DNA of 64,000 nt from Erythrophleum ivorense (lineage: Eukaryota > Streptophyta > Magnoliopsida > Fabales > Fabaceae), in NCBI GenBank assembly GCA_026724425.1, contig JAIUCV010000117.1:2265501-2329500 (forward strand). The letters run 5' to 3'. Numbering within the stretch: the stretch's first letter is position 1; each line of letters starts with the position of its first letter. Below the pieces are notes generated by a model that saw only the letters and a program-made list of their open reading frames with translations, was not told where the DNA came from and did not search any database. Of the stretch, positions 1-9,985 are shown piece by piece. The translations under genes were made by a program, and so were the position numbers.

Positions 1-2664
1 AAAGGACAAGATCACTTGTGTGTTGCCATTGAGCCCAGAAACAGAGCGAATAAAGATGGCAATGATAAAGAGAAGAAAGTAAATGAAATTAAAGACTTCT
101 TTGATGGCAGGTAATCAACATTTTTTTAAAAAAGTTGTATGTAAACGTATTTACGATACTACAACTAATTTAAAACTCTTTTGATGCCAGGTATGTATCA
201 GCAACTGAAGCAGCTTGGAGGATTCTTAAGTTCCCACTACACTATCGTTCAACACCTGTTGAGAAACTATCGTTCCATCTCGAAGGGAAACACATGCTTT
301 TTTTTAAGGGAGACGAGCAGGTGACTACGATATTGAATAGGAAATCAGCACAGCTAAGTCAGTTTTTAGCTTGGATGAGGCTGAATGAGACTAATGCGTT
401 TGCAAGAACGTTAACCTACGCTGAAATTCCAAATTATTTCACGTATGATCCCAAAGAGAAGGAGTTCAAACCAAGGAAAAAGGGATTTAGCATTGGGCGG
501 ATTAATTATGTCCCACGTAAATGTGAAGACGGATATTATCTTCGTGTTCTTCTTAATGTAGTGAAGGGTCCAAGAAGTTTTGAAGAGATAAAAACATATC
601 GAGGTGTTGTTTACAAATCGTATAAAGAATGCTGCTATGCACGAGGATTACTGGAAGATGATCAGATTTATATTGACAGTATCGTGTCAGCAAGCTTCTG
701 GTGTTTCGGAGACCATCTTCGTAATTTCTTTGCTGTTATGCTTGCTTCGGATTGCTTAACAAATCCAGAATACGTTTGGGAGAAAACATGGCATATACTT
801 TCGGACGACATGGAGAGAAAAAAAAGGGAAGAACTAAATAATCCAGGAAAAATATTCTTTCACAAATGTCATTTTCTGCATAACGATGTTTTAGATATAA
901 GTTTGTACGTTCTTAAATTGTTTGTGATGACCTGCAGATCTGAATTTGGATGAAGCTAAAAAGAAAAATTTTACGCTACAAGAAATTGAAGAGTTGCTGT
1001 TACGTAATGGTACTTCTCTGAAAAGGTTTACAACAATGCCAAAGCCAACGAGAGAGAATGTAGACCAATCAAATAGATTTATCGTGGATGAGACTAGCTA
1101 TAATTCTAAAGTTCTTACCGAACAACATGGTCAATGGATAAAGATGCTAACAAATGAGCAGAAAAGAATCTACGATGAGATCATAGGAGCAGTTTCTGAA
1201 AAAAAAGGAGGTATTTTCTTTGTTTATGGTTTTGGAGGAACAGGAAAAACATTTATGTGGAAAACATTGTCAGCAGCTATAAGATCACAAGGAGATATTG
1301 TCCTTAATGTCGCATCAAGCGGCATTGCTTCTTTGTTGTTAGAAGGTGGAAGGACAGCGCATTCCAGATTTGCTATACCTATAAATCCAGATGATTTTAC
1401 ATTGTGTAAAATGAAGTCCGGCTCAGATTTAGCTAATATGGTAAAAGAAGCAAAGCTTATCATATGGGATGAAGCGCCTATGATGAGCAAGTACTGTTTC
1501 GAGTCTCTTGATAGAAGTTTACGTGATATTGTAGGAGATGTAGAAAACAGGCCATTCGGTGGAAAGGTAATGGTTTTTGGTGGTGATTTTAGACAAGTTT
1601 TGCCTGTTATAAATGGTGCGGGAAGATCGCAGATAGTTTTAGCAGCCTTAAATTCGTCTTATTTGTGGGAACATTGCAAAGTACTAAAGCTGACTAAGAA
1701 CATGAGGCTGACGAGAAACAATTTGAGTGAGAAAGAGGCTAACGATATCAAGGAGTTCTCTGATTGGTTGTTAGCTGTGGGAGACGGGAGGATTGGAGAG
1801 CCTAACGACGGTGAGGTTTTAATTGACATTCCAGAAGAACTTCTAATTACAGATGCAGATGAACCTATGGAAGTGATTAGCAGAGAAGTCTACGGAGATC
1901 CTAATTTGTTGTTAGAGAAGGATGATCCAAAGTTCTTTCAAGAAAGAGCTATTCTATGTCCAACAAATGACGATGTTGACATGATAAATGAACTGATGCT
2001 TGATAAACTTAGCGGTAAGTCATGATTAATATAAACTATTACGTAATTAAAATATTTTTACTTATGTCGATTTTCACAAACAGGTGATGAGAGGATATAT
2101 TTATCTGCGGATAGTATCGATCCTATGGATACTGCATCAACGAACAATCCTATCTTCACTCCTGATTTCTTACATAGCATTAAGGTACCAGGATTACCAA
2201 AGCATAGTCTACGTCTAAAGGTCGGAACTCCGGTTATGTTGCTCAGAAACATTGATCAAAAAGGTGGCTTATGCAATGGAACGAGGTTACAGGTTACACA
2301 AATGGCCGACCATGTTATAGAAGCTAAAATTATTACAGGAGATCGTGTGGGAGCTAAAGTTTTGATTCCAAAGATTCAGATATCACCTTCCGACCTGAAA
2401 CTACCTTTTCAAATGAGACGTAGACAGTTTCCTATATCCGTGGCTTTTGCTATGACCATTAACAAAAGCCAAGGACAATCTCTAAATGAAGTGGGTATCT
2501 TTCTACCGAGGCCTGTTTTTTCTCATGGCCAACTCTACGTTGCACTATCAAGAGTCACATCAAAGAAAGGACTAAAAATCCTAATAGTTGATAAAGACGG
2601 GAAGCCACAAAAGCAAACTATGAATGTCGTTTTCAAGGAGGTTTTTCAGAATTTGGGAGTCTAA
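1..2664 (+). CDS. Helitron helicase (PIF1-like), C-terminal part of Rep/Hel, 5' partial
   Basis: DNA helicase half of a Helitron replication protein, which unwinds the strand during rolling-circle transposition. I read four exons: 1-110, 191-846, 938-2014 and 2084-2664. Frames join correctly across all three introns. Visible motifs are Walker A (GFGGTGKTF, near 1231-1257), Walker B-like LIIWDEAPM (near 1459), GGDFRQVLPV (near 1580), and the late SF1 motifs TINKSQGQSL and YVALSRV (2456-2560). The HUH nuclease domain would lie upstream, outside the window. The second intron has a good acceptor (cctgcag, ending 937) but its donor reads G-A instead of G-T at 847-848, so splicing there may fail. 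Family assignment is firm; activity is not shown. Confidence 0.9.
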
Positions 2665-4166
2665 CTTTCTTTAAGTTTATATTTTAACCTAATATGTTTT
2701 GTGTTTCAGACCAATATTTGACGTTTACATATTAAACAATCTTTGATAGTTCTTCAGTTTAAGATGACGAAATCTAACCTTTCAGTTAAAGGTCTGCATA
2801 CTAGGAACTTTCATTCTCGGCACATTTAGTGAACCTCGACAATCACAAAAAAACAATCAATTACAGAGAAACGGAAATAATATAGTGCATATATTCAAGA
2901 AGATAATATAGAGAAGACCAATTGAGAAATTGCAGAGATTCGAAAAGATGTTAGGTAGATATACAACACAAATTAAGATGATTGGAGAACAACAATTACC
3001 TTCTCTTTCGACAAGCATATCAAACATCAGCACCTTAGCACATCCACTGCTCATCAGAGTCACATCGGAGGAGCTGCAAAGAAGATAAATTGAAACATTA
3101 TGTTTCATATTTTTCTGAAAACCCAGAAATTCATCACAAAGTGATAAAGATTTGAGAAGAGTTGAGAAAGAAAAACTTATCTTCAAGGTTGAGAAGTAGA
3201 TTCAAGATGGAGTCACGGCCATGGAAGCCACGGCGACAGAGGAATCACCAGAGGTGAAGCTTTCGTCGGAACAAGAAACTTGAGTTTCTCCACCGACATA
3301 AAAGAAGCGTCTCGAGTCAGCTCATCTTAGGTGAAAAGCAAATCAAGCTTCAAAAATGATAAACGGCGACTGGTCGGAGCTTGGAGGCGTCGACGGATTC
3401 AGAGGAGAAGATGACGGGGAATTGCATGCATCGAGAGTAAAATGATGCAAATAGACAAACAAATAATCAAGAAAGTCAACATCGATACATACATCATTAA
3501 GTAAATGTTAAATTCAAAGAATAAAAACCCAGTTTCATCAGAGAATAACACACCCCAGCAAAAAATACTCAGATCTCTACACAATCCGTGGAGGATTTCA
3601 AATATGAAAAACACAGAATCGATAAATCAGATGAAGAGCTCAAAAACAAGAAATCGTAATACCTTGAGAGAGAGAAAATTCATCAGAATTTGAGTAGATC
3701 TGGAGATATTGTTTGGAATAAGGTGGAGGAAGAAGAGATAGTAAAGTGAGAGCGAAAGCGGTGGAGAATTCGAGAACAATGAAGTTCACGAAGAAGAAAG
3801 TCGTGGTGTTGATATTTTAACATTTTTTAAATTTTTGGCCAGGAAAAGAAACGGCCCACAAACAGTCCATACAAAATAAGATAATATAACTACGGAAGTA
3901 CATAAGATCAAGCGTATTTCCACAATTTAAAAATAGAAATGGAATTACTTAAAGTTGAACAGTAATATTTATTTTTGTTTCCACGATTTAAATTGAACAC
4001 AGCCGAAAAAAAATTTGAACACAGATATTTCCAAGATAAAAATATCACGACACGACAGATAGTTCATCAAAATAAAAATTATGTAAAGTTTAATCTCTAA
4101 TGTCTATGTAAATTATGTAAAGTTTAATCATTTAATACAGAAATTCATATTCAAATTAACAACATA
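2665..4166. other. Helitron 3' non-coding region
   Basis: No convincing gene. AT-rich sequence between the helicase stop and the MITE at 4167. The stretch 3200-3800 is richer in GC and purines (for example tcacggccatggaagcc near 3213) and could be a captured, eroded gene fragment, but I cannot identify it. Confidence 0.5.
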
Positions 4167-4403
4167 CTCCCTCCGTTTCTTTAAGATAAATTTTCTAGGT
4201 TTTTCACACATATTAAGAAAAAGTAAAAGTTCAATAAATTTTCTAAACAAAACAACTTTAAACCAATAGTAATGCAAGAAATACATTGGAATCTGTTTTT
4301 TTTTTACTTTAATCAAGAAAAAGTACATTGAAAACCTATAAAATTTATCTTTAAGAAACAACAAAAAATAGCTAAAAAATTCATCTTAAGGAAACGGAGG
4401 GAG
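4167..4403. mobile_element. Stowaway-like MITE (Tc1/mariner type)
   Basis: Terminal inverted repeats ctccctccgtttc and gaaacggagggag enclose 237 bp of AT-rich non-coding DNA. TA dinucleotides at 4165-4166 and 4404-4405 match the usual TA target duplication. It sits inside the Helitron's 3' region, so it was inserted there or carried along. Confidence 0.8.
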
Positions 4404-4532
4404 TATTTGATAATTTTGACAAAAGAAACATACAACATAACCAAAAACACATAAGTCTTCAACTATCACTAAAATTAACACATGATACAAAAAAAAAAAA
4501 AAACTAAAAAAAACAAAAACAAAAAACGTAAT

Positions 4533-4566
4533 CCCGCACTGCACTGCAGTGCGGGTCAGCAACTAG
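4533..4566 (+). repeat. Helitron 3' terminal hairpin and CTAG end
   Basis: Perfect stem: arm cccgcactgca (4533-4543), centre c, matching arm tgcagtgcggg (4545-4555). Then tcagcaa and CTAG at 4563-4566. Spacing and ending are textbook for Helitrons and define the right boundary. Confidence 0.9.
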
Positions 4567-5176
4567 TAATACTATTAATTGAAAAGTACATTTTAATAAT
4601 GTTTGGATATAAGGATAAAGGAAAAAACTGTTTGGGTACAAGAATAAAATATAAAACTGTTTGGATACAAGAATAATAACTTAAAACAAACCAATGATTT
4701 AGTCAAACAATAAATCAAATTTGTTAATTAATTGGTAAAAAAAGTTGGAAATATATCTGAAAGCTCCAAAAAAATCCAAAAAAACATAAAAAAAAAAAAC
4801 ATATAATATCAAAAATAATCCACAATATCTATTCGGATAATTTGGATACCCGATCGGGTATTGGTTCGGTTCTGGTATTATCTGATACCTAAGAGTATCA
4901 AATATTTTATCCATCGGGTGATTTGTTTTATACCCAAAATCAATCGGGTACGGGTATTGTAGGTCAGTTCGGTTTGGGTTTTCATATATGAGTTAAAAGT
5001 TTCAGACCTACTCCCTCATAAGAGAAATCTAATGAATCAAACAGAAATAACATAAACTAAACTAAATTGAAAAGATAAAAAAATGTATCCCTGCGCTACA
5101 GCTATTTTTTTTTCTTGATGAAAATGTAACATACCACTGCTCAAACGCGCGGGTACTCCACTAGTTTTTGTTATTA
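4567..5176 (+). other. Inter-Helitron region with a degraded + strand Helitron 3' end
   Basis: No gene seen. The stretch 5143-5164 (acgcgcgggtactccactag, then T) looks like a Helitron 3' terminus on the + strand with an eroded hairpin, its CTAG at 5161-5164. A 5' partner was not found. The area around 4850-4990 is rich in cggtt/gggta-type low-complexity repeats. Confidence 0.45.
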
Positions 5177-5204
5177 CTAGGTGAATACCCGCGCTACGCG
5201 CGGG

Positions 5205-6146
5205 GTTTTCTATAAATTTATTTTTTGAAAAATTGTGTTGAATGTTTTTGTAAATAGTTATGGTCATTTATTGAATTACAGATTACAAATTAATTGTATG
5301 TCTGTTTCACTTTCTGCTAATTTTTACTTCCGCTTAGTTTTATTAAAGTGTACAATTGTGAATGTGGTCTCGTATCCCTCCTCTTCTTGTAGCTACAGTT
5401 TGTTGTTCTTGTTTGCCATATATCCAGAAGATAAAAAAAAATATGAGAGTAAATCATATTTTAATCATTCAATCTCACGTTTTTTTATGCTTAATGCTGC
5501 TTAGGCATGAAATCCTAATAGTTCATAGGTTGCTTGTATGTTTTGACAACTCTATATTTTCGGTTATCTTTGTTATATATGCCCATATTTTTTGGATAAA
5601 TATATACTCATAGTTCAACTCAGAGAGTAGCTTTAAAGTTTAAAGTAATCAGACCACAATATATATTAATCAGATTAGCTTTGTTTGTCCTGATAATGAG
5701 TAGAAGTCTACTTGAATTTACTCCGTTGTTATTTACACCAGAAGATGTACGATGAACAGAAGTCAGCTTTTTCTTCTTTCTATTCAGTTTTTTTAGTCGT
5801 ACACTGTGATAGATTTGATTGGAAGTAAAATCTATGAACCAAAAAAGTTTCACCTCCATAACCATGAAGGTTGCTGATATGTTAGTTTTAATTGCTTCAA
5901 AAAATTATTAGCTGATTTGATCTACCTAACGTGTACATATTCTTTGATTTTGGTCACAAATAATGTAAATATCTCCATGAAGAACCAACCTTGATTAATC
6001 AATCTTTTTCCTAAGCCAATTTTGTAAATGCTAATTTTGGGATTACATAGGCTTACAATTTTGATGGAGCTACTCTTACTCCCCTTTACAAATTAAACTT
6101 TCGATGTAAAACGTCATTAGTTCATCATCTTCCGAGATAAATGTTA
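5205..6146. other. Helitron interior, no gene recognised
   Basis: AT-rich sequence with only short overlapping open frames on both strands. None has recognisable protein features. Confidence 0.5.
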
Positions 6147-6289
6147 CTCCCTCTGTTTTTTTTTAATGAATGTTTTGGCAAAATGTATCTGCAATTATTT
6201 GGATGTATAGATGTGTTTTATGTCCAGATACATCCAAATAATTGCAGATACATTTTGCCAAAACATTCATTAAAAAGGAACGGAGGGAG
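6147..6289. mobile_element. Fold-back Stowaway-like MITE with 46-bp perfect arms
   Basis: Arms 6163-6208 and 6228-6273 are exact reverse complements over 46 bp with a 19-nt loop. Outer ends ctccctctg and cggagggag match the Stowaway-type terminus at 4167. TA at 6145-6146 and 6290-6291 fits a TA target duplication. An RNA copy would form a long hairpin. Confidence 0.85.
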
Positions 6290-7088
6290 TATATAGAAAG
6301 ATTAAAAAGCACAATCTACTCAAACCATTGTTACTTGATAGTAACCACACAGAAGCGTCGATTAACATGGTTATTCGAGTACACTTTGTATAAACATGCA
6401 TGCAGTACTTGAGACTCGTAATCAATGAAGCTTCATCAGATTTTTCCTCAATTTCTTGACTTTAGTCTCCGAGTTCAGTGGGTTTTGTTCAAACTCTTCA
6501 ATATGTCCTTCAAAGTTTGTATTAGCATTTTTTTGTTAGTTTATACATTTTTTGAAGCTAATTTATCTTTTCCTGAAGAGCCTTTTTAGATTTATGTGCC
6601 TCGTTTTTCTTATTTGCTCTAGCTCTGTGACCCTTTCCGCAAGGGAAGTTTAAATTGTGTTGGCTTCTTTCCCCACTTGTTTAAATTTGTTTAGCCTTGC
6701 CGAAACTCCGACTTTCTTCTTGTCTCCATCTCCACAACCAAAATATTTGAAACTCTCTTGTTTTCCGGAACAAATCTTCGTCGCCGCCAAACTCGTCCTC
6801 TCCGGACCGCTCGGCTACTTCACCAAGTGATCTAAGTGGATAGATGGATTAAGATAACATAGGTTACACCCCAACAAAAGTCATGAAGCAAACGATGCAT
6901 GATAATCAGGACCTTAAAATGCTTTTATAATTTAATTGCTTATGTGGTTGGCTGTTATATAAGAATTGTTGTATTTTTGCTTCACATACATGCAGTGAAG
7001 ACGTGTTAGGCATATGCAGAACAAATAGTCGGATGAACAGACTAATGCATAAACGTATGGAATAATAAAGAAGCTTCGGTGAAATTAC
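6290..7088. other. Helitron interior, possible captured fragment
   Basis: No clear gene. A GC-richer stretch at 6760-6835 on the + strand reads as a short Ser/Pro-rich peptide (SSSPPNSSSPDRSATSPSD) and may be another captured coding fragment. The source is unknown. Confidence 0.35.
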
Positions 7089-7880
7089 CTTAAAGACTAT
7101 TTTCTCCATGACCTTTTCGTAGTACGGCAAAGCTTCTTTGAGGTTCCCTGAATCCATAAGCGAGTTCCCTTTTTCTAGTGCCTGTTACAATTAAGTCCCA
7201 AACTCAAGGGAAGAAAGTAGAAAGAAAGCATGCCTACAGAGAAGAGTACAGATAAAGCCAAAAACTGAAAAATAGGATTCTAAAGCGAGTGGCTGATAAT
7301 CAATAAGATATAGCTTGGAGCATTCACATTCAGAGTAAACGTAGTCTGTAAATTATTTATTTTTTTGCAATATAACATCCAGATTTTCATGCATGTGTTC
7401 TGAATAGTTTGACTTCAGCATCAAGTCTGTCATCAAAAAGGAAGAACAAAAATGTCTTGGAAGTACCTCCTCACATTCAAGTTTGAGATTGGGATCCATA
7501 TTTAGTCCGATTCCTTGTAGGCAGTGAGCAACTGTTTTGTCCGTTCTTCTCTCGCGGTCCGCTCTTCAGAAATTTTCAACTTAATCTCCAGGTTGAATAG
7601 TCGTCCTTCCACCACCAAACTTATACCAAAAAAGTATATTTAACAAAACATCACAAAGAAATGAACTATTCAAACGTAAAGAGTTAATCATCACATACCG
7701 TTTTAGAGATGTTGCTAGGTCTTGGGAAAACTCCCCATGTCCAAACTTTGGGCTTATATACATCATAGTTTTCATTTCCTTCTGGCTCAAGCATGGGTGA
7801 AACCGATGGAATCTCAGTTTTTGTTCATAGAAAAGCCTCTTCACAGAAGAAAATCCCATCAAATCTATCAACCTTTAAAA
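7089..7880 (-). pseudogene. Captured fragment of a TPR-type plant gene (three exons)
   Basis: Minus-strand exon remnants with splice sites: about 7880-7699 (reads YKPKVWTWGVFPRPSNISKT, then GT), 7619-7467 (FGGGRTTIQPGD, then EERTAREERTKQLL, ending GAG before GT) and 7181-7089 (ALEKGNSLMDSGNLKEALPY, ending AAG before GT). The third exon has the look of a tetratricopeptide repeat helix pair. I recall a plant TPR protein family with these motifs but cannot give a gene name. A stop codon in exon 1 and two frame changes in exon 2 show it is dead. It lies inside, and in the same orientation as, the minus-strand Helitron, as expected of gene capture. Confidence 0.75.
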
Positions 7881-7881
7881 A

Positions 7882-8279
7882 AAATTCGGGTATGTATGCC
7901 TTTGATTTATTTTATTCTAACAATAACTGATCTACGCAAGTTATTAGTTTGTTGTTTATGTTCTAGGACTAAGATGATTGAGTTTGAAGAATGTAAAAGC
8001 GTAAGTTTCAACTGAATGAAAAATGTTTTCTCACTGCATATGTGGATATGGTACTACTACTATATGTATCTCCAATCGAGTTACAACTACACATCGGAAG
8101 AAAATGAGCTATACAGAGAATCAAAGATTTAGTGCAATGAGATGTTCTTAATATTGAACTTACTCTAACATAAAAAGACCCCATCAGGTTTTATGGGTTA
8201 AGACAACATATAGAAAGAGGAAGTTCTTGATATATCATCTCTCGTTAGTTCTCGAACATGTAACCTCGGCGTCACTTGG
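7882..8279. other. Helitron interior left of Athila, no gene seen
   Basis: AT-rich; no supported feature apart from the Athila target duplication at 8280-8284. Confidence 0.5.
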
Positions 8280-8284
8280 CTTGG

Positions 8285-9886
8285 TGATGTCTTGCGTTTT
8301 TGTCGCTTTCTAACCGTTGTTTTCACGAGTTTTCCGAGTCTTTCTAGTTTTTGTTGAGTCTTTTCAGGTCTAAAGACGTTCCAATGAGAGTTTCGGCAAC
8401 AAGGAGCAGCAAGCGGTGAAAGAAGGAAAAAGGAGTAAAAAGGCCGTCATTCGGAACCGCACCACTCGACCGAGTGCATCATCACCGCACCACTCGACCG
8501 AGTGCATCATCACCGCACCACTCGACCGAGTGCATCATCACCGCACCACTCGACCGAGTGCATCATCACCGCACCACTCGACCGGACGCATCATCACCGC
8601 ACCGCTCGACCGAGTGCATCATCACCGCACCACTCGACCGAGTGCATCATCACCGCACCGCTCGACCGAGTGCATCATCACCGCACCACTCGACCGGGCG
8701 CATCATCACCGCACCACTCGATCGAGTGCATCGTCAACGCCATTCGATCGAGTGTTATCAAGACGCCACTCGATCGAGTGCATACAAGACGTAGCCACTC
8801 GATCGAGTGCACCCAAGACCTCAACGACGCCGTTCGGTCGAGTGCTCTCAAGACGCTTACACACCGTTCGATCACGTGCCTCCATCTGAGCCGTCGGATC
8901 GAATACGCTCAACCCGAACTTACTTAGACCTATTTTCGAGCCATTGTTTCGACGACGTTTTTCTTTTACACTTTGTTCGTAGTACTTTGGAGGATAGCCG
9001 CTTTTTCATTGTTGTTTGAGGAGAAGATCTCGAATTCATAGTGACAGTAGTATTGGAGAAGATTTCTAAACCTCTTTGCTTGCTATTTCTATTATTCAAT
9101 GAAAACTGTTTCTGCTATTGTTGTTGTTTGCTCGAACATGTGTGAGTAGTCGCCTTGCTAGATCTAGGTTTTTTAAAGGAGTTTCATGACTTAGATAACT
9201 GAATGCAGATAGGATACTTTGTCTTTGAATCAAGGATCATTTAGAGTGCGTCTTCGGATACATACCTCAACGAGAATCCCAATCTTCGGATTGTGGCAAC
9301 TTCGACCATCAGCTAAGATCGTCGTATCTCGGGATCCTTGATGAAAAGAGTCTCTTTGTTTTCGCCTTTGATAATCTTAATGCTAAGATTGATTTGATCG
9401 CTCAGTTTTAGATCCTAGGCTTCCTATTCATCAAAAGTGTTATAGGGTGCTAGATAAATCATTGGTGAGCGATTCGTCCTTAGCCTGCGAGAGTTGATGC
9501 TAAGGCGGATCGTGAACATATCAAACCTGATTTTATTGCTTGCTTTCAACTGCTAGATTCAAACGATAGTTTAGACATCTAGGTTGTTTAGCAAAGTCGT
9601 TAATACCGCGACAGTGGATTAACGTACTTTCATGTTTGAGTTCGAAACCTATTTGCAATCATTTTCCTGAATAGTCGTTTGGTTACTTTTCGTGAGCTCC
9701 TGCGAATTACCTCGGTCTAGTGCTTTATCTATATTGATTTTTAATCGTTGTTTACATTTGTTACTGTTACTATATCACAACCAAACCATATCATTGTCTT
9801 AGCTCTATTTCTTGTCTCATAAGTTCACTGTGCAACGCTGGTCCTCTGGATCGAATTGTTTACTACACTGCAAAGATTTTTTATCA
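8285..9886 (+). repeat. Athila 5' LTR
   Basis: 1602 bp, starting tgatgtcttg and ending ttttttatca. It contains a 28-bp tandem repeat block (8461-8740) followed by degenerate ctcgatcgag motifs to about 8870. Compared with the 3' LTR it has one extra 17-bp segment near 8720. Confidence 0.95.
8461..8740 (+). repeat. 28-bp minisatellite inside the 5' LTR
   Basis: About ten tandem copies of a 28-bp unit containing cactcgaccgagtgcatcat. Each unit holds the near-palindrome ctcgaccgag. Some copies vary (gctcg, cggacgc, cgggcgc). Because 28 is not a multiple of three and no frame has a stop, all three forward frames stay open; this is a repeat artefact, not coding. Confidence 0.95.
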
Positions 9887-9889
9887 AAC

Positions 9890-9907
9890 TGGCGCCGTTG
9901 CCGGGGA
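9890..9907 (+). other. Athila primer-binding site
   Basis: The sequence tggcgccgttgccgggga begins three bases after the LTR. It is the PBS type I associate with Athila-group elements, complementary to the 3' end of a tRNA (I recall tRNA-Asp; not checked). Confidence 0.85.
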
Positions 9908-9985
9908 CCAACTCGCTGCCATTGAATTTTGATCGGAAATTTAGTCAAAGAATTTTACTAACTTGTTCTTTCTCTTGTCTCTCGT

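Larger units (their letters stand above)
1..4566 (+). mobile_element. Autonomous Helitron, 3' part (5' end outside window)
   Basis: A rolling-circle transposon whose left end lies beyond the window. It carries the helicase half of a Rep/Hel gene (1-2664). It ends with the classic Helitron terminus: a perfect hairpin with 11-bp arms and a 1-nt centre at 4533-4555, then 7 nt, then CTAG at 4563-4566 with T next, the expected A/T target. The 3' 1.9 kb is non-coding and contains a MITE. The gene still reads almost intact, so the element may have been active recently, although one intron donor looks lost. Confidence 0.9.

Noticed and set aside
5235..5865. Three small frames near 5.2-5.9 kb
   Set aside because: Low complexity, AT-driven, no family features; they lie inside a Helitron.
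8461..8740. Regular repeats that might be read as a CRISPR array
   Set aside because: Units are directly adjacent with no unique spacers, and the DNA is plant nuclear.
8416..9019. Long overlapping open frames in the 5' LTR (and the same in the 3' LTR)
   Set aside because: They come from the stop-free 28-bp tandem repeat, which stays open in all three forward frames.
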